This document shows, in pieces, positions 31,870-40,201 of a DNA stretch of 43,612 nucleotides (position 1 is the first letter of the stretch; each line of letters begins with the position of its first letter). Source of the stretch: DASYTH01 sp035762905. GTDB lineage: Bacteria; Actinomycetota; Actinomycetes; Mycobacteriales; Pseudonocardiaceae. The position numbers and the translations under genes are program-made. The notes under the pieces are model-generated. The model was not told the origin of the DNA, did not search any database, and saw only the letters and a program-made list of their open reading frames with translations. The stretch is from contig NZ_DASUCC010000012.1 of the NCBI RefSeq assembly GCF_035762905.1, positions 1 through 43,612 of the forward strand. The letters run 5' to 3'.

Positions 31870-34560
31870 TCAGCGGCTGTCGGAGGCGCGGTGCGACTGG
31901 CCGACCGCGGCCCGGCCGGCTTCCAGACGTGCGATCGGCACCCGGAACGGTGAGCACGAGACGTAGTCCAGTCCGATCTGGTGGAAGAACTGGATCGAGG
32001 CCGGATCTCCGCCGTGCTCGCCGCACACGCCCAGGGTCAGGTCCTGGCGGGCGCCCCGGCCGCGCTCGGCGGCGATGGTCATGAGTTGGCCGACACCCTC
32101 GCGGTCGATGGTCTCGAACGGCGAGACGTCCAGGATGCCCTGCTCGAGGTAGGCGGGCAGGAACTCCGACTCCACGTCGTCGCGGGACAGGCCCCACGTG
32201 GTCTGGGTCAGATCGTTGGTACCGAAGGAGAAGAACCGCGCGGTCTCGGCGATGCGGGCCGCCATCAGGGCCGCCCTCGGCAACTCGATCATCGCGCCGA
32301 TCTCGGGCCGGAGGTCGACGCCGTGCTCCGCGCTGACCAGGTCGAGGATCTGCCGTGCCCGGCCGGCGATGATCTCCAACTCCTTCGGGTCGCCGATCAG
32401 CGGGATCATGATCTCCACCTGGGCCTGGCCGCCGGCCAGCATCCGCTCTGCGGCGGCCTCGGCGATGGCCCGAACCTGCATCTCGTACAGGCCGGCGGTG
32501 ACCAGGCCGAGCCGCACCCCGCGCAGGCCGAGCATGGGGTTCTGCTCGTGCAGCCGGTTGACGGCGTGCAGCAGCCGGGTGGCCTCGGCGTCCGGCTTGC
32601 CGAGCGCGTTGGCGACCGCGACCCGTTCCGAGAGTTCGGTGCGGTCGGTGAGGAACTCGTGCAGCGGCGGGTCGAGCAGCCGGATGGTCACCGGCAACCC
32701 GTCCATCGCCGCCAGGATCGCCACGAAGTCCCGCCGCTGCAAGGGAAGCAGCTCGGCCAGCGCGGCGTCGCGCTCGGTCGCGTCCTCGGCGAGGATCAAC
32801 CGCTCTACCAGGATTCGCCGTTCTCCGAGGAACATGTGCTCGGTACGGCACAGCCCGATGCCGTGCGCGCCGAACTTCCGGGCCCGTTCGGCGTCGCCAG
32901 GGTTGTCGGCGTTGGCCCGCACACCGAGCCGGCGGCGGGCGTCGGCGTGACGGATGATCTTGTCGACGGCCCGCAGGAGGTCGCTGTCGGGCGCCCGCTC
33001 GCCCTGGAAGTACTCCACCACCGGCGACGGCACGACGGGTACCTCGCCCAGGTACACCGCACCCGAGGTGCCGTCGATCGAGATGACGTCGCCCTCGGTG
33101 ACGACGGTGCCGTCGGGGGTGGTGAACCGCCTGGCGGCCACGTCGACGTCCAACTCCTCGGCACCGCACACGCAGGTGCGGCCCAACCCACGGGCGACGA
33201 CCGCGGCGTGGGACGTCTTGCCGCCGCGGGTGGTCAGCACCCCACGGGCATGAATCAGGCCCTCGAGATCGTCGGGGTTGGTCTCTCTGCGCACCAGGAT
33301 CACCGGCACACCGTCGGCGGCCCGGCGGACCGCGGTCGGCGAGTCGAACACCGCCCGCCCGACAACGGCACCCGGGGAGGCGGCCACTCCGGTCGTGACC
33401 GGCCGGATCGTGGCGTTCGTGGTGAACCGGGGGAACATGAGCTGGGTCAGCTGGGCGCCGGTCACCCGGCGAAGCGCCTCGTCGTCGTCGATGAGTCCTT
33501 CGTCGCGCAGCGCGGCGGCGATGCGGAACGCGGCGGCCGCGGTCCGCTTGCCCACGCGGGTCTGCAGCATCCACAGCTTTCCGCGCTCGATGGTGAACTC
33601 GATGTCGCACAGGTCCCGGTAGTGCTCTTCGAGCCGGCGCATGATTTCCATCAGCTCCACGTAGGGCTGGGGATGCAGTTCGGCCATCTGCTGTAACGGC
33701 AGCGTGTTGCGGATGCCGGCGACCACGTCCTCGCCCTGTGCGTTGGGCAGGTAGTCGCCGTAGACGCCGGGAGCGCCGGTGGCTGGGTCGCGGGTGAAGG
33801 CGACGCCCGTACCGGAGTTCTCACCCACGTTGCCGAACACCATCGCGCACACGTTGACGGCGGTACCGAGGTTCTCGGGGATGTGTTCGGTGCGCCGGTA
33901 GATCCGGGCGCGCTCGGTGTTCCAGGATTCGAAGACCGACCGGATCGCCAGGTCGAGCTGTTCGCGGGGATCCTGCGGGAACTCGCGGCCGGTGTGCTCG
34001 CGGATGATCGCCTTGAACTGGTCCACCAGCCGGCACAGGTCCTCGGCGTCCAGACCGAGGTCGTTGGTCACACCCTTGGCCGCCTTCGCCGCGTCCAGCG
34101 CCGAGGCGAACAGTCCGGAGTCGAGATCCAGCACGGTCTGGCCGAACATCTGCAGCAACCGGCGGTAGCAGTCCCAGGCCAGCCGCGGGTCGCTGAACCA
34201 GTTGGCCAGCCCGACAACGGACTCGTCGGTCAGGCCGATGTTGAGAACGGTCTCCATCATCCCGGGCATGGAGAACCGGGCACCGGAGCGCACGGCGACC
34301 AGCAGCGGCTGGTCGACCTGACCGAGCTTGCGGCCCATCGCGCTCTCCAGGGCGTGTAGGTGGGTGTCCACCTCGTTGGCCAGGTCGGCCGGCGGCTCAC
34401 CCTGCTCGAGGAAGACCCGGCAGGCCTCGGTCGTGATGACGAACCCCGGCGGCACCGGCAGTCCCATAGCGGTCATCTCGGCCAGATTGGCGCCCTTTCC
34501 ACCGAGCAGGTCCGCCATGCCGCGGTTGCCCTCGCTGAAGTCGTAAACGTACTTCGGCAT
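31870..34560 (-). CDS. ppdK: pyruvate, phosphate dikinase
   Basis: An 896-residue PPDK, which interconverts pyruvate, ATP and phosphate with PEP, AMP and pyrophosphate. The N-terminal nucleotide-binding domain opens KYVYDFSEGNRGMADLLGGKGANLAEMTAMGLPVPPGFVITT. The swivelling phosphohistidine domain has TRGGKTSHAAVVARG (Thr449, His451). The C-terminal PEP/pyruvate barrel has GIGLCRTEHMFL and GVCGEHGGDP with the catalytic Cys. Length and motifs are complete. In hypoxia it could salvage pyrophosphate energy or feed gluconeogenesis; that role is inferred. The start at 34560 follows family alignment. A region with several DosR-like boxes lies upstream. Confidence 0.96.
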   Translation of the reverse strand: MPKYVYDFSEGNRGMADLLGGKGANLAEMTAMGLPVPPGFVITTEACRVFLEQGEPPADLANEVDTHLHALESAMGRKLGQVDQPLLVAVRSGARFSMPGMMETVLNIGLTDESVVGLANWFSDPRLAWDCYRRLLQMFGQTVLDLDSGLFASALDAAKAAKGVTNDLGLDAEDLCRLVDQFKAIIREHTGREFPQDPREQLDLAIRSVFESWNTERARIYRRTEHIPENLGTAVNVCAMVFGNVGENSGTGVAFTRDPATGAPGVYGDYLPNAQGEDVVAGIRNTLPLQQMAELHPQPYVELMEIMRRLEEHYRDLCDIEFTIERGKLWMLQTRVGKRTAAAAFRIAAALRDEGLIDDDEALRRVTGAQLTQLMFPRFTTNATIRPVTTGVAASPGAVVGRAVFDSPTAVRRAADGVPVILVRRETNPDDLEGLIHARGVLTTRGGKTSHAAVVARGLGRTCVCGAEELDVDVAARRFTTPDGTVVTEGDVISIDGTSGAVYLGEVPVVPSPVVEYFQGERAPDSDLLRAVDKIIRHADARRRLGVRANADNPGDAERARKFGAHGIGLCRTEHMFLGERRILVERLILAEDATERDAALAELLPLQRRDFVAILAAMDGLPVTIRLLDPPLHEFLTDRTELSERVAVANALGKPDAEATRLLHAVNRLHEQNPMLGLRGVRLGLVTAGLYEMQVRAIAEAAAERMLAGGQAQVEIMIPLIGDPKELEIIAGRARQILDLVSAEHGVDLRPEIGAMIELPRAALMAARIAETARFFSFGTNDLTQTTWGLSRDDVESEFLPAYLEQGILDVSPFETIDREGVGQLMTIAAERGRGARQDLTLGVCGEHGGDPASIQFFHQIGLDYVSCSPFRVPIARLEAGRAAVGQSHRASDSR

Positions 34561-34651
34561 GTGGTCCTCCAAACCCGGTGACATGGTGTGTCGATGTCTA
34601 TTTGAGCCTGGTCGGGGCGGTGTCCCGCAGAGTCGAACGCACACCGCACCC

Positions 34652-34749
34652 GGGACCTTCGTCCTCACGTTGCTTCAGGACGACGGGGCCAAAGTGGCCT
34701 GGGACCTCCACAGAGCCGGAGATCCCGGTCGCGACGGGACCAACTGCCC
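34652..34749. promoter_or_regulatory. cluster of three DosR-like elements
   Basis: The 291-base divergent region between PPDK and the membrane protein gene at 34852 holds GGGACCTTCGTCCT (34652-34665), GGGGCCAAAGTGGCCT (34685-34700) and GGGACCAACTGCCC (34736-34749). The first two are nearer PPDK. The third belongs to a block shared with hsp20. Confidence 0.6.
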
Positions 34750-34851
34750 TGTGCGGGAGCGCGACGGCGGTGTTGGCTGAACCTGCGGCGCCCCCACGAA
34801 TCTGTCCTCAAGGGACTGTCGCCCACATCCTACTGAAGGAGATTTGGTGTC

Positions 34852-35448
34852 ATGCGTGCATCTTTCGACAAGTTGATCTCATGGACCGGGGTGTTGCTGG
34901 CGGTCTTCCTGCTCGTCGCGGGAGGGTTGGCCACCTATGCGTACGTCTACATCGGGAACGAGGTGGAGACGCAGCTCGGCATGCAGGACATCACGATGCC
35001 CGAGGGCAAAGCCCTGGACTCACTTCCGCCGGCCGACAAGGCGGCGCTGGAGCCCTACGCCGGCAGTCCGATGGACACCGGGCCGGAAGCCCGGGCGTAT
35101 GCCGATCACTACATCCTGGCGCACATGAACGCGGCCTCCGGCGGCCAGACCTACGAAGAGGTCAGCGGGAATTACCAGGCGATGAGCACGGAGCAGAAGG
35201 CCAGCCCGGACGGCGTCAAGCAGGCTGCCCTGCGCAACACCCTGTTCCAGGGCAACACGTTGCGCGGTCTGCTGCTCTACGGGGCTGCGTTCGCCACGAT
35301 GGGCACGATCGCGGGCATCGCGGCGATCGGTGCCTTCGTCGGCGCGGTGGTCCTACTTGTCCTCGGGTTCCTAGGTCTGCGCCACGCGCGTCGCATAGAA
35401 CGAGCCACTGGCGGGCCAGCCATGACCAGCCAGACGACAACCGCCTAG
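34852..35448 (+). CDS. two-helix membrane protein, unknown function
   Basis: A 198-residue protein with an N-terminal transmembrane helix (about 10-33), an extracytoplasmic segment of about 100 residues, and a second hydrophobic region (about 138-176). The loop contains MPEGKALDSLPPADKAALEPYAGSPMDTGPEARAYADHYILAHM and YEEVSGNYQAMS. Related proteins are common in actinomycetes but uncharacterised; I cannot assign a function. GAAGGAG precedes the ATG. Its promoter shares 39 of 49 bases with that of hsp20, so strong co-induction with hsp20 is likely. Confidence 0.8.
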   Translation: MRASFDKLISWTGVLLAVFLLVAGGLATYAYVYIGNEVETQLGMQDITMPEGKALDSLPPADKAALEPYAGSPMDTGPEARAYADHYILAHMNAASGGQTYEEVSGNYQAMSTEQKASPDGVKQAALRNTLFQGNTLRGLLLYGAAFATMGTIAGIAAIGAFVGAVVLLVLGFLGLRHARRIERATGGPAMTSQTTTA

Positions 35449-35619
35449 TCCGTCGACTGGCCGGCCAAGGCCCGCGATCTGGTCGCCGTCCCGCATATCG
35501 ATGCCGGACGGCACCCAGACGATCCGGCCCTGGCCGAGCTGGTCGGCGAGCGCAAGTTCCGGTCGGCTTCCGACGACCACGCGGGGTTCCAGTGTGGCGG
35601 CGGTCCGTCGTCGAGACAC
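35371..35619 (-). CDS. possible small gene or remnant after the multicopper oxidase
   Basis: An 82-residue frame with a GTG start, 18 bases downstream of the oxidase gene on the same strand. Its N-terminal half (LEPRVVVGSRPELALADQLGQGRIVWVPSGIDMRDGDQIAGLG) looks protein-like. Its last 78 bases overlap the converging membrane-protein gene and look unconserved. It could be a decayed gene. I do not recognise it. Confidence 0.3.
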   Translation of the reverse strand: MSRRRTAATLEPRVVVGSRPELALADQLGQGRIVWVPSGIDMRDGDQIAGLGRPVDGLGGCRLAGHGWPASGSFYATRVAQT

Positions 35620-35637
35620 CTGCGGTGATCGTTGCCG

Positions 35638-37098
35638 TCAGCTCCGGTAGCCGAGAACGGTCGCCATGCCGGCCTCGCTGTGGTAGGTGTTGTGACAGTG
35701 GATCATCCACTGGCCGGGGTTGTCCGCGTCGAGATCGCAGGCGACCTTCCTTCCGGGAAGGACGATGACGGTGTCCTTGCGCGGCCCGGAGTTTCCGAGC
35801 TGGAACGTGTGGCCGTGCACGTGCATCGGGTGCCACATCATGGTGTGGTTGGTGAAGACGATCCGCATCCGCTGGCCCTGGCGGACCGGCAACCGCTGCG
35901 ACATGTCCAGCGGCGCACCGTTGATTCCCCACCGGTAGCCCATCATTCCGCCGGTCAGGTCGAGCCGGTGCTCGACGTCCGGCGTCCGGGCCGGCAACCG
36001 CACCCGGGACTCGGCCACCAGGCTCGGGTACCCGGTGAGCGCGCCGTCGAGCTCGGCGGGCCGGACGGTGGTCAACGGCGGTTCGCCGGCGCCGGTGCGG
36101 ATCAGCCCGAGCGCGCCGCCGGCCTTGCCCTCGGCGAGCGCGACGAGCGGGAACACGCCGTCGGCGAGGGTGATCATGACGTCGTAGCGTTCGCCCATGC
36201 CGATCAGCAACGCGTCGGCGTCGACGGGTCGCACCGGAAACCCGTCGGTGTGGGTGACGCGCAGGCGGTGCCCGCCGATCGCAACCCGGAACGCGGTGTC
36301 GGAGGCGGCGTTGACGAGCCGGATCCGGGCGCGCTGGCCGGGGGTGCCGGTCCAGCCGACCGGTGCCTCGGCAATCCGGCCGTTGATCAGGTAGTAGGGG
36401 TAGTCGACGTCACCGCCGCGTCCGGCGGCGCGACTCATCCCGGCCATGTGGTCGCCGCCGGCCCGCAGGTCGGCCAGCACATCGTCGGGGGTGCGGCCGG
36501 TACCGTCGACCCAGTCGTCGAGCAGCACCAGCCAGTCCTGGTCGTAGTCACCGGGCTCGGCCGGGTCCTCGACGATCAGCGGTGCGTACAGACCGCGGTC
36601 GAGCTGGGTGCCCGAATGGGGGTGCAGCCAGTGGGTGCCGGGCGTGGCCGCGACGAACCGGTAGGTGAACGTGCCGCCCGGCGGCACCGCGGGCTGGGTC
36701 AGCATGGGGGCGCCGTCCATGTCGTTGCGCAGCGCCAACCCGTGCCAGTGGATGGAGGTCTCGACGGGCAGCCGGTTGGCCAGCACCGCCTCGACCGTGT
36801 CACCGACCCGCACCCGCAGCTCCCGGCCGGGCAGCTGCCCACCGTAGGTCCACGTGGTGACCGCGGGTCCGCCGAGATCCACGGTGTCCACCTGGGCGCT
36901 GACCGGATAGGCGCGCACCACCCCGCTCGCCGGGCGGCGTGCCTCGGCGAGCGAGACCGACGGGTCGGTGGGCAGAACCAGACCCGCCGGCAGGTCGGCG
37001 CCGCTGGTGCACCCGGCGAGCAGCCCGGTGCCCGCCGCGGCCAGCCCGGCCCGCACCACGGTGCGGCGCGCGATGACGTTTCTCCCGACCGGCGGCAT
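35638..37098 (-). CDS. multicopper oxidase, Tat-exported lipoprotein
   Basis: A 486-residue multicopper oxidase. The N terminus has twin arginines (RR at 11-12), a hydrophobic stretch and the lipobox LLAGC (Cys30), indicating Tat export and lipid anchoring. Copper ligands are in the family order: IHWHGLAL, HWLHPHSG, HPMHVHGHTF and HCHNTYHSEAGM, giving the trinuclear centre and type 1 site. The type 1 axial residue is probably the Met of EAGM. Likely activities are cuprous or phenol oxidation; sequence does not decide. The start at 37098 is 8 bases after the WS/DGAT stop, so the two form an operon. Confidence 0.93.
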   Translation of the reverse strand: MPPVGRNVIARRTVVRAGLAAAGTGLLAGCTSGADLPAGLVLPTDPSVSLAEARRPASGVVRAYPVSAQVDTVDLGGPAVTTWTYGGQLPGRELRVRVGDTVEAVLANRLPVETSIHWHGLALRNDMDGAPMLTQPAVPPGGTFTYRFVAATPGTHWLHPHSGTQLDRGLYAPLIVEDPAEPGDYDQDWLVLLDDWVDGTGRTPDDVLADLRAGGDHMAGMSRAAGRGGDVDYPYYLINGRIAEAPVGWTGTPGQRARIRLVNAASDTAFRVAIGGHRLRVTHTDGFPVRPVDADALLIGMGERYDVMITLADGVFPLVALAEGKAGGALGLIRTGAGEPPLTTVRPAELDGALTGYPSLVAESRVRLPARTPDVEHRLDLTGGMMGYRWGINGAPLDMSQRLPVRQGQRMRIVFTNHTMMWHPMHVHGHTFQLGNSGPRKDTVIVLPGRKVACDLDADNPGQWMIHCHNTYHSEAGMATVLGYRS

Positions 37099-37106
37099 GG
37101 CACGTC

Positions 37107-38519
37107 CTAGCGTTGCTTGGCCTTGGCTCGACGCGGCCGGCTGGTCGCGGACAGCTCGGCGATCCCGGACTCGATGGCACCGGTCAGCAGTTCGAGTTCG
37201 GACGTGCTGTCGTAGTCGGCGGTGATGCCGAAGACCATCTGGTCGCAGTAGGTCATGACAGCGACGCCGATCCGCAGCCGCAGCGCGATCGGCACGTAGG
37301 GCTGTAGCTCGACCACCTTGCGGCCGAGGACGTAGAGCGGTTCGCGCGGACCGGGCACGTTGGTGGTCACGGTGATGATGCTGTGCTGGGGGAGCCGGGT
37401 GACGAGCCGGATCATCCAGGACACCGGGCCGAACGGCTCGTGCGCGGCCAGCTCGGTGACGGCTTGGCCGGCCTGCGCCTCGCCGTCGGCCTTGGCCTCG
37501 CACAGCCGGCTGTGCACCACGGCCAGCGCCTCGACCGGGTCGGCGATGTCGACCGGCAGGAACGGCAACACCAGCGAGACCCGGTTGTCCAGGATGTCGT
37601 GATCTCCCTTGGCGCGGACGGAAACCGGTACCAGCGTGCGCAGCGTGTGGGTGTCGGGCACTTCACCGCGGTGCAGCAGCAGTGCGCGGAACGCCCCGCT
37701 GATCGCGGTGAGCGCCACGTCGTTGACCGTGGCTCCGTGGGCTTTGCCGATGGCGACGACGTCGGGTAGGGAGGCGCGCGCGATGCCATAGCGGCGTTGC
37801 GCTCCGATCGAGCCGGACAGGGATGACGGCCCCGCCGGCCACAGCCGTCCGGCCAGCGCGGCCAGGTCGCGTGCGGTGCCGGTCAGGCCCTGCATCAGCC
37901 GGCGCGGCGACCGGGCGGCGCCGACGAGCAGGCGCAGTTGCTCGACCGGAAACCGCACGAAGTCGGCGAGGGCGTCGGCGAGCAGGCTCACCATGCTCGG
38001 CGGCGGGACCAGCTCCGGCACCTGGTAAGGGATTTCCGGGTCCGGCTCGGGGGATCCGCTGAACAGCACGCCATACAGCTGCGCGCCGGAGACCCCGTCG
38101 GCCAGGCAGTGATGCAGCTTGGTCAGCACCGCCCAGCGCCCGCCGGCCAGGCCCTCGATCACCCAGCTCTCCCACAGCGGCCGGTCCCGGTCCAGCCGCT
38201 GCGACATGATCCGGCCCACCAGCCGGTTCAGCGCGGCGTCGTCGCCCGGGGCCGGCAGCGCGGTGCGCCGCAGGTGATAACCGAGATCGAATCCCGGATC
38301 GTCCACCCACACCGGCGGGCCCAGATCCCACGGCACCCGGCGCACCTTCTGCCGGGCCCGCGGGATGGCCCGGAGTCGTGCGCCGATCGTGGCGACGTAA
38401 TCCTTCTGGCTCGGCGGCGGTCCCTCGATCACGGCGACCGAGGCGATCGCCAGCGACGCGTGCCGATCGGTGTCCTCGGCCTCGAGAAACGCGGCGTCGA
38501 GCGGGCTGAGCTGTTCCAT
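37107..38519 (-). CDS. wax ester synthase/diacylglycerol acyltransferase
   Basis: A 470-residue WS/DGAT enzyme, which transfers acyl groups from acyl-CoA to diacylglycerol or alcohols to make storage lipid. MEQLSPLDAAFLEAED opens the protein. The catalytic motif HHCLADG is at 136-142. Later motifs are NDVALTAISGAFR and PGPREPLYVLGRKVVELQPYVP. Its mycobacterial counterpart tgs1 (Rv3130c) is a DosR target next to an Acg-type nitroreductase, the same neighbourhood as here. The ATG at 38519 is chosen because family proteins start there. A DosR-like half palindrome lies 64 bases upstream. The multicopper oxidase gene follows. Confidence 0.93.
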   Translation of the reverse strand: MEQLSPLDAAFLEAEDTDRHASLAIASVAVIEGPPPSQKDYVATIGARLRAIPRARQKVRRVPWDLGPPVWVDDPGFDLGYHLRRTALPAPGDDAALNRLVGRIMSQRLDRDRPLWESWVIEGLAGGRWAVLTKLHHCLADGVSGAQLYGVLFSGSPEPDPEIPYQVPELVPPPSMVSLLADALADFVRFPVEQLRLLVGAARSPRRLMQGLTGTARDLAALAGRLWPAGPSSLSGSIGAQRRYGIARASLPDVVAIGKAHGATVNDVALTAISGAFRALLLHRGEVPDTHTLRTLVPVSVRAKGDHDILDNRVSLVLPFLPVDIADPVEALAVVHSRLCEAKADGEAQAGQAVTELAAHEPFGPVSWMIRLVTRLPQHSIITVTTNVPGPREPLYVLGRKVVELQPYVPIALRLRIGVAVMTYCDQMVFGITADYDSTSELELLTGAIESGIAELSATSRPRRAKAKQR

Positions 38520-38582
38520 GGTGTCTCCCACCAGAAGAGGAGTCACCGTTCAGCGTGGTGCCCGCAGGGTTGGTTGCGGAGA

Positions 38583-38594
38583 GGCGAACGTCCC
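38583..38594 (-). promoter_or_regulatory. DosR-like element before WS/DGAT
   Basis: On the minus strand this reads GGGACGTTCGCC, similar to GGGACGTTCGAA before DUF1876. It is 64 bases upstream of the WS/DGAT start. The rest of the 187-base gap shows no gene. Confidence 0.45.
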
Positions 38595-38706
38595 GGCGGT
38601 GCGGGACCTCCGACGGCTTGCGGCGAACGGGTCGCCAGCCGGCCGCGGCGCCGGGCTGACCTGGGCGGGCCACAGTGGACACTGTCCGGCCGGTCGATGG
38701 CGCCGG

Positions 38707-39726
38707 TCACCGCTCCAGGTCTTCCGGGGACATGCCGGGCAGGAAGCCGAGAACGTCCTCCAGTCGCCGGCGCGGGCTGCGGGGGAGGGGTTCGGCCGCG
38801 GTGGGTGCCCAGCCGATCCGCAGGATGAGCTGGGGCGCGGCGGCGGAGTCGAGGATGTGTTCCTGGATGGCGGCCCGGGTGTCGGCGACCTCCAGCGCCG
38901 CCGACAGCGGGCAGCTGGCCAGTTGCAGGTCGGTCGCGGTGAGCAGGATCGCGCTGGCTGCTTCGCCGGCGCGCAGACGGGATCTCGGATCGTCATCCGG
39001 GGTGGCGAGCACGAGCAGCTCGGCGGCGCCGTCCTCGCATTCGTCCACTGTGGACCCGGCCAGGGTGCCGCCGGGGAATCTGCGCATCCGGGTGTCACCA
39101 TGGATGCTGGGCCCGGCCAGGCTGCTGGCGGCCGGAACGCCGTCGTCTGCGGCCTTGCTGCGGCCGGTCCAGGTGGCCAGCTCCGCGGCGTACTCCGGGC
39201 TGGTCTCCTGGTGCGTGGTGGCCTCGGCGATCGTGCGGACCAGATGGTGGCGGTAGCGCGCGTCGGTGACCGGTACGAGCAGGGTGCCGGTGCTGCTGGC
39301 CCGGCGCATCATCAGCTCGAGGTGGCCGTTGGGCACCGTCCAGGAGGAGTAGGTCCGCCGGTCGGTTCTGCGGTGCGGGATCGCCGCCGCGAGCGCGATG
39401 TCCTCATCGGACGGCGTGTGCCGGTACGGCTCGACCGCGGCGAGGTGGTCCGGGTCGGCCGGGTTGGGGATGCGGTGCACCTGGGCGCTCCAGCCGAGTG
39501 CGGCCAGCGCGACCCGCAGGTGGTGCAGGGCGGCGCCGCAGCTGATCAGCAGATCCCGCCCGTCGGGGTCGGTGGCCGGCAGGTGCCGGGTCCGGTCGGC
39601 CATCAGGTGCACCGAGCGCTCGCCCAGCAGCCATCGCCAGGGCTGGGTGTTGTGCACCGACGGCGCGTAGGTGGCGAGTTCGATCGCGTGGCGCACAGTT
39701 TCGTGATCCGGTCGGGTGCTGCTCAT
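38707..39726 (-). CDS. Acg-family nitroreductase-like flavoprotein
   Basis: A 339-residue Acg-family protein, the third intact copy in the window. APSVHNTQPWRWLLG is at 21-35, followed by DPDGRDLLISCGAALHHLRVALAALGW, NPADPDHLAAVEPYRH, PSDEDIALAAAIPHRRTDRR and LATPDDDPRSRLRAGEAASAILL. It is closely similar along its whole length to the copy at 488-1507. The pairing with WS/DGAT mirrors Rv3131-Rv3130c. The start at 39726 follows from alignment and an AAGGAGA site; the upstream in-frame extension crosses the regulatory region. FMN binding is expected; the substrate is unknown. Confidence 0.9.
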   Translation of the reverse strand: MSSTRPDHETVRHAIELATYAPSVHNTQPWRWLLGERSVHLMADRTRHLPATDPDGRDLLISCGAALHHLRVALAALGWSAQVHRIPNPADPDHLAAVEPYRHTPSDEDIALAAAIPHRRTDRRTYSSWTVPNGHLELMMRRASSTGTLLVPVTDARYRHHLVRTIAEATTHQETSPEYAAELATWTGRSKAADDGVPAASSLAGPSIHGDTRMRRFPGGTLAGSTVDECEDGAAELLVLATPDDDPRSRLRAGEAASAILLTATDLQLASCPLSAALEVADTRAAIQEHILDSAAAPQLILRIGWAPTAAEPLPRSPRRRLEDVLGFLPGMSPEDLER

Positions 39727-39895
39727 CGCGGTCTCCTTTCGGCTCAAGCCGTCCGCTCGCATATTCGCTCGCTCACCGCCACCCTCCACCGCTGCCGGGC
39801 CGGGCGGCAGAGCAGGAGGCCCCGCTGACACCGAGCCCTCGGACTCGTTCGCCGGCCGGAGCCCGACTGTGTCCCGAATGCCCAAAGGGTGTTTG

Positions 39896-39930
39896 GGGAC
39901 CATCGGCTCCCAGGGTCGGGACGTTGGCCC
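39896..39930. promoter_or_regulatory. pair of DosR-like boxes
   Basis: GGGACCATCGGCTCCC (39896-39911) and GGGACGTTGGCCC (39918-39930) lie in the 275-base gap between the nitroreductase (minus) and the ATG at 40002 (plus). After the second box comes CTGTG, as after the elements before hsp20 and 34852, suggesting plus-strand promoter activity. Confidence 0.6.
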
Positions 39931-40001
39931 ACTGTGTTCATGAGCTGACGGTTCGAATCTGAAAGGCACGTGTAGGTCCGAATCGATCCGGGAGTCTCCC
40001 G

Positions 40002-40121
40002 ATGACGACCAGTGCTCCCCATACCGGCCTCGACGCCGAGACCTTGGACATGATGCTGGCGGCGATCCAGGATTTCGCCGACCGCAACCTGACCACCGAG
40101 TTGTTGCTGCGCCTCGACCAC
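40002..40121 (+). pseudogene. acyl-CoA dehydrogenase N-terminal remnant
   Basis: From the ATG at 40002 (weak GGGAG site) the first 40 codons read MTTSAPHTGLDAETLDMMLA, then AIQDFADRNLTTELLLRLDH. This resembles the opening of certain actinomycete acyl-CoA dehydrogenases (LDxETLDMVL, ELLLELD). The frame then becomes meaningless and stops at 40280, while PKS-like sequence continues two frames over. The likely cause is a deletion joining the two genes out of frame near 40120. A single sequencing frameshift in a real fusion is the alternative. Confidence 0.55.
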
Positions 40122-40201
40122 TGGCGGACAAGGCGAACCGAGCCATCCAGGCCCTCGAACGCGGGAACCCGGCAATACTGCGCGCGCTGCGGGCCCAAGG
40201 G

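Noticed and set aside
38672..38685. Short palindrome ACAGTG-GA-CACTGT between the nitroreductase and WS/DGAT genes
   Set aside because: Only six-base arms, no known operator match and no recurrence seen elsewhere in the window.
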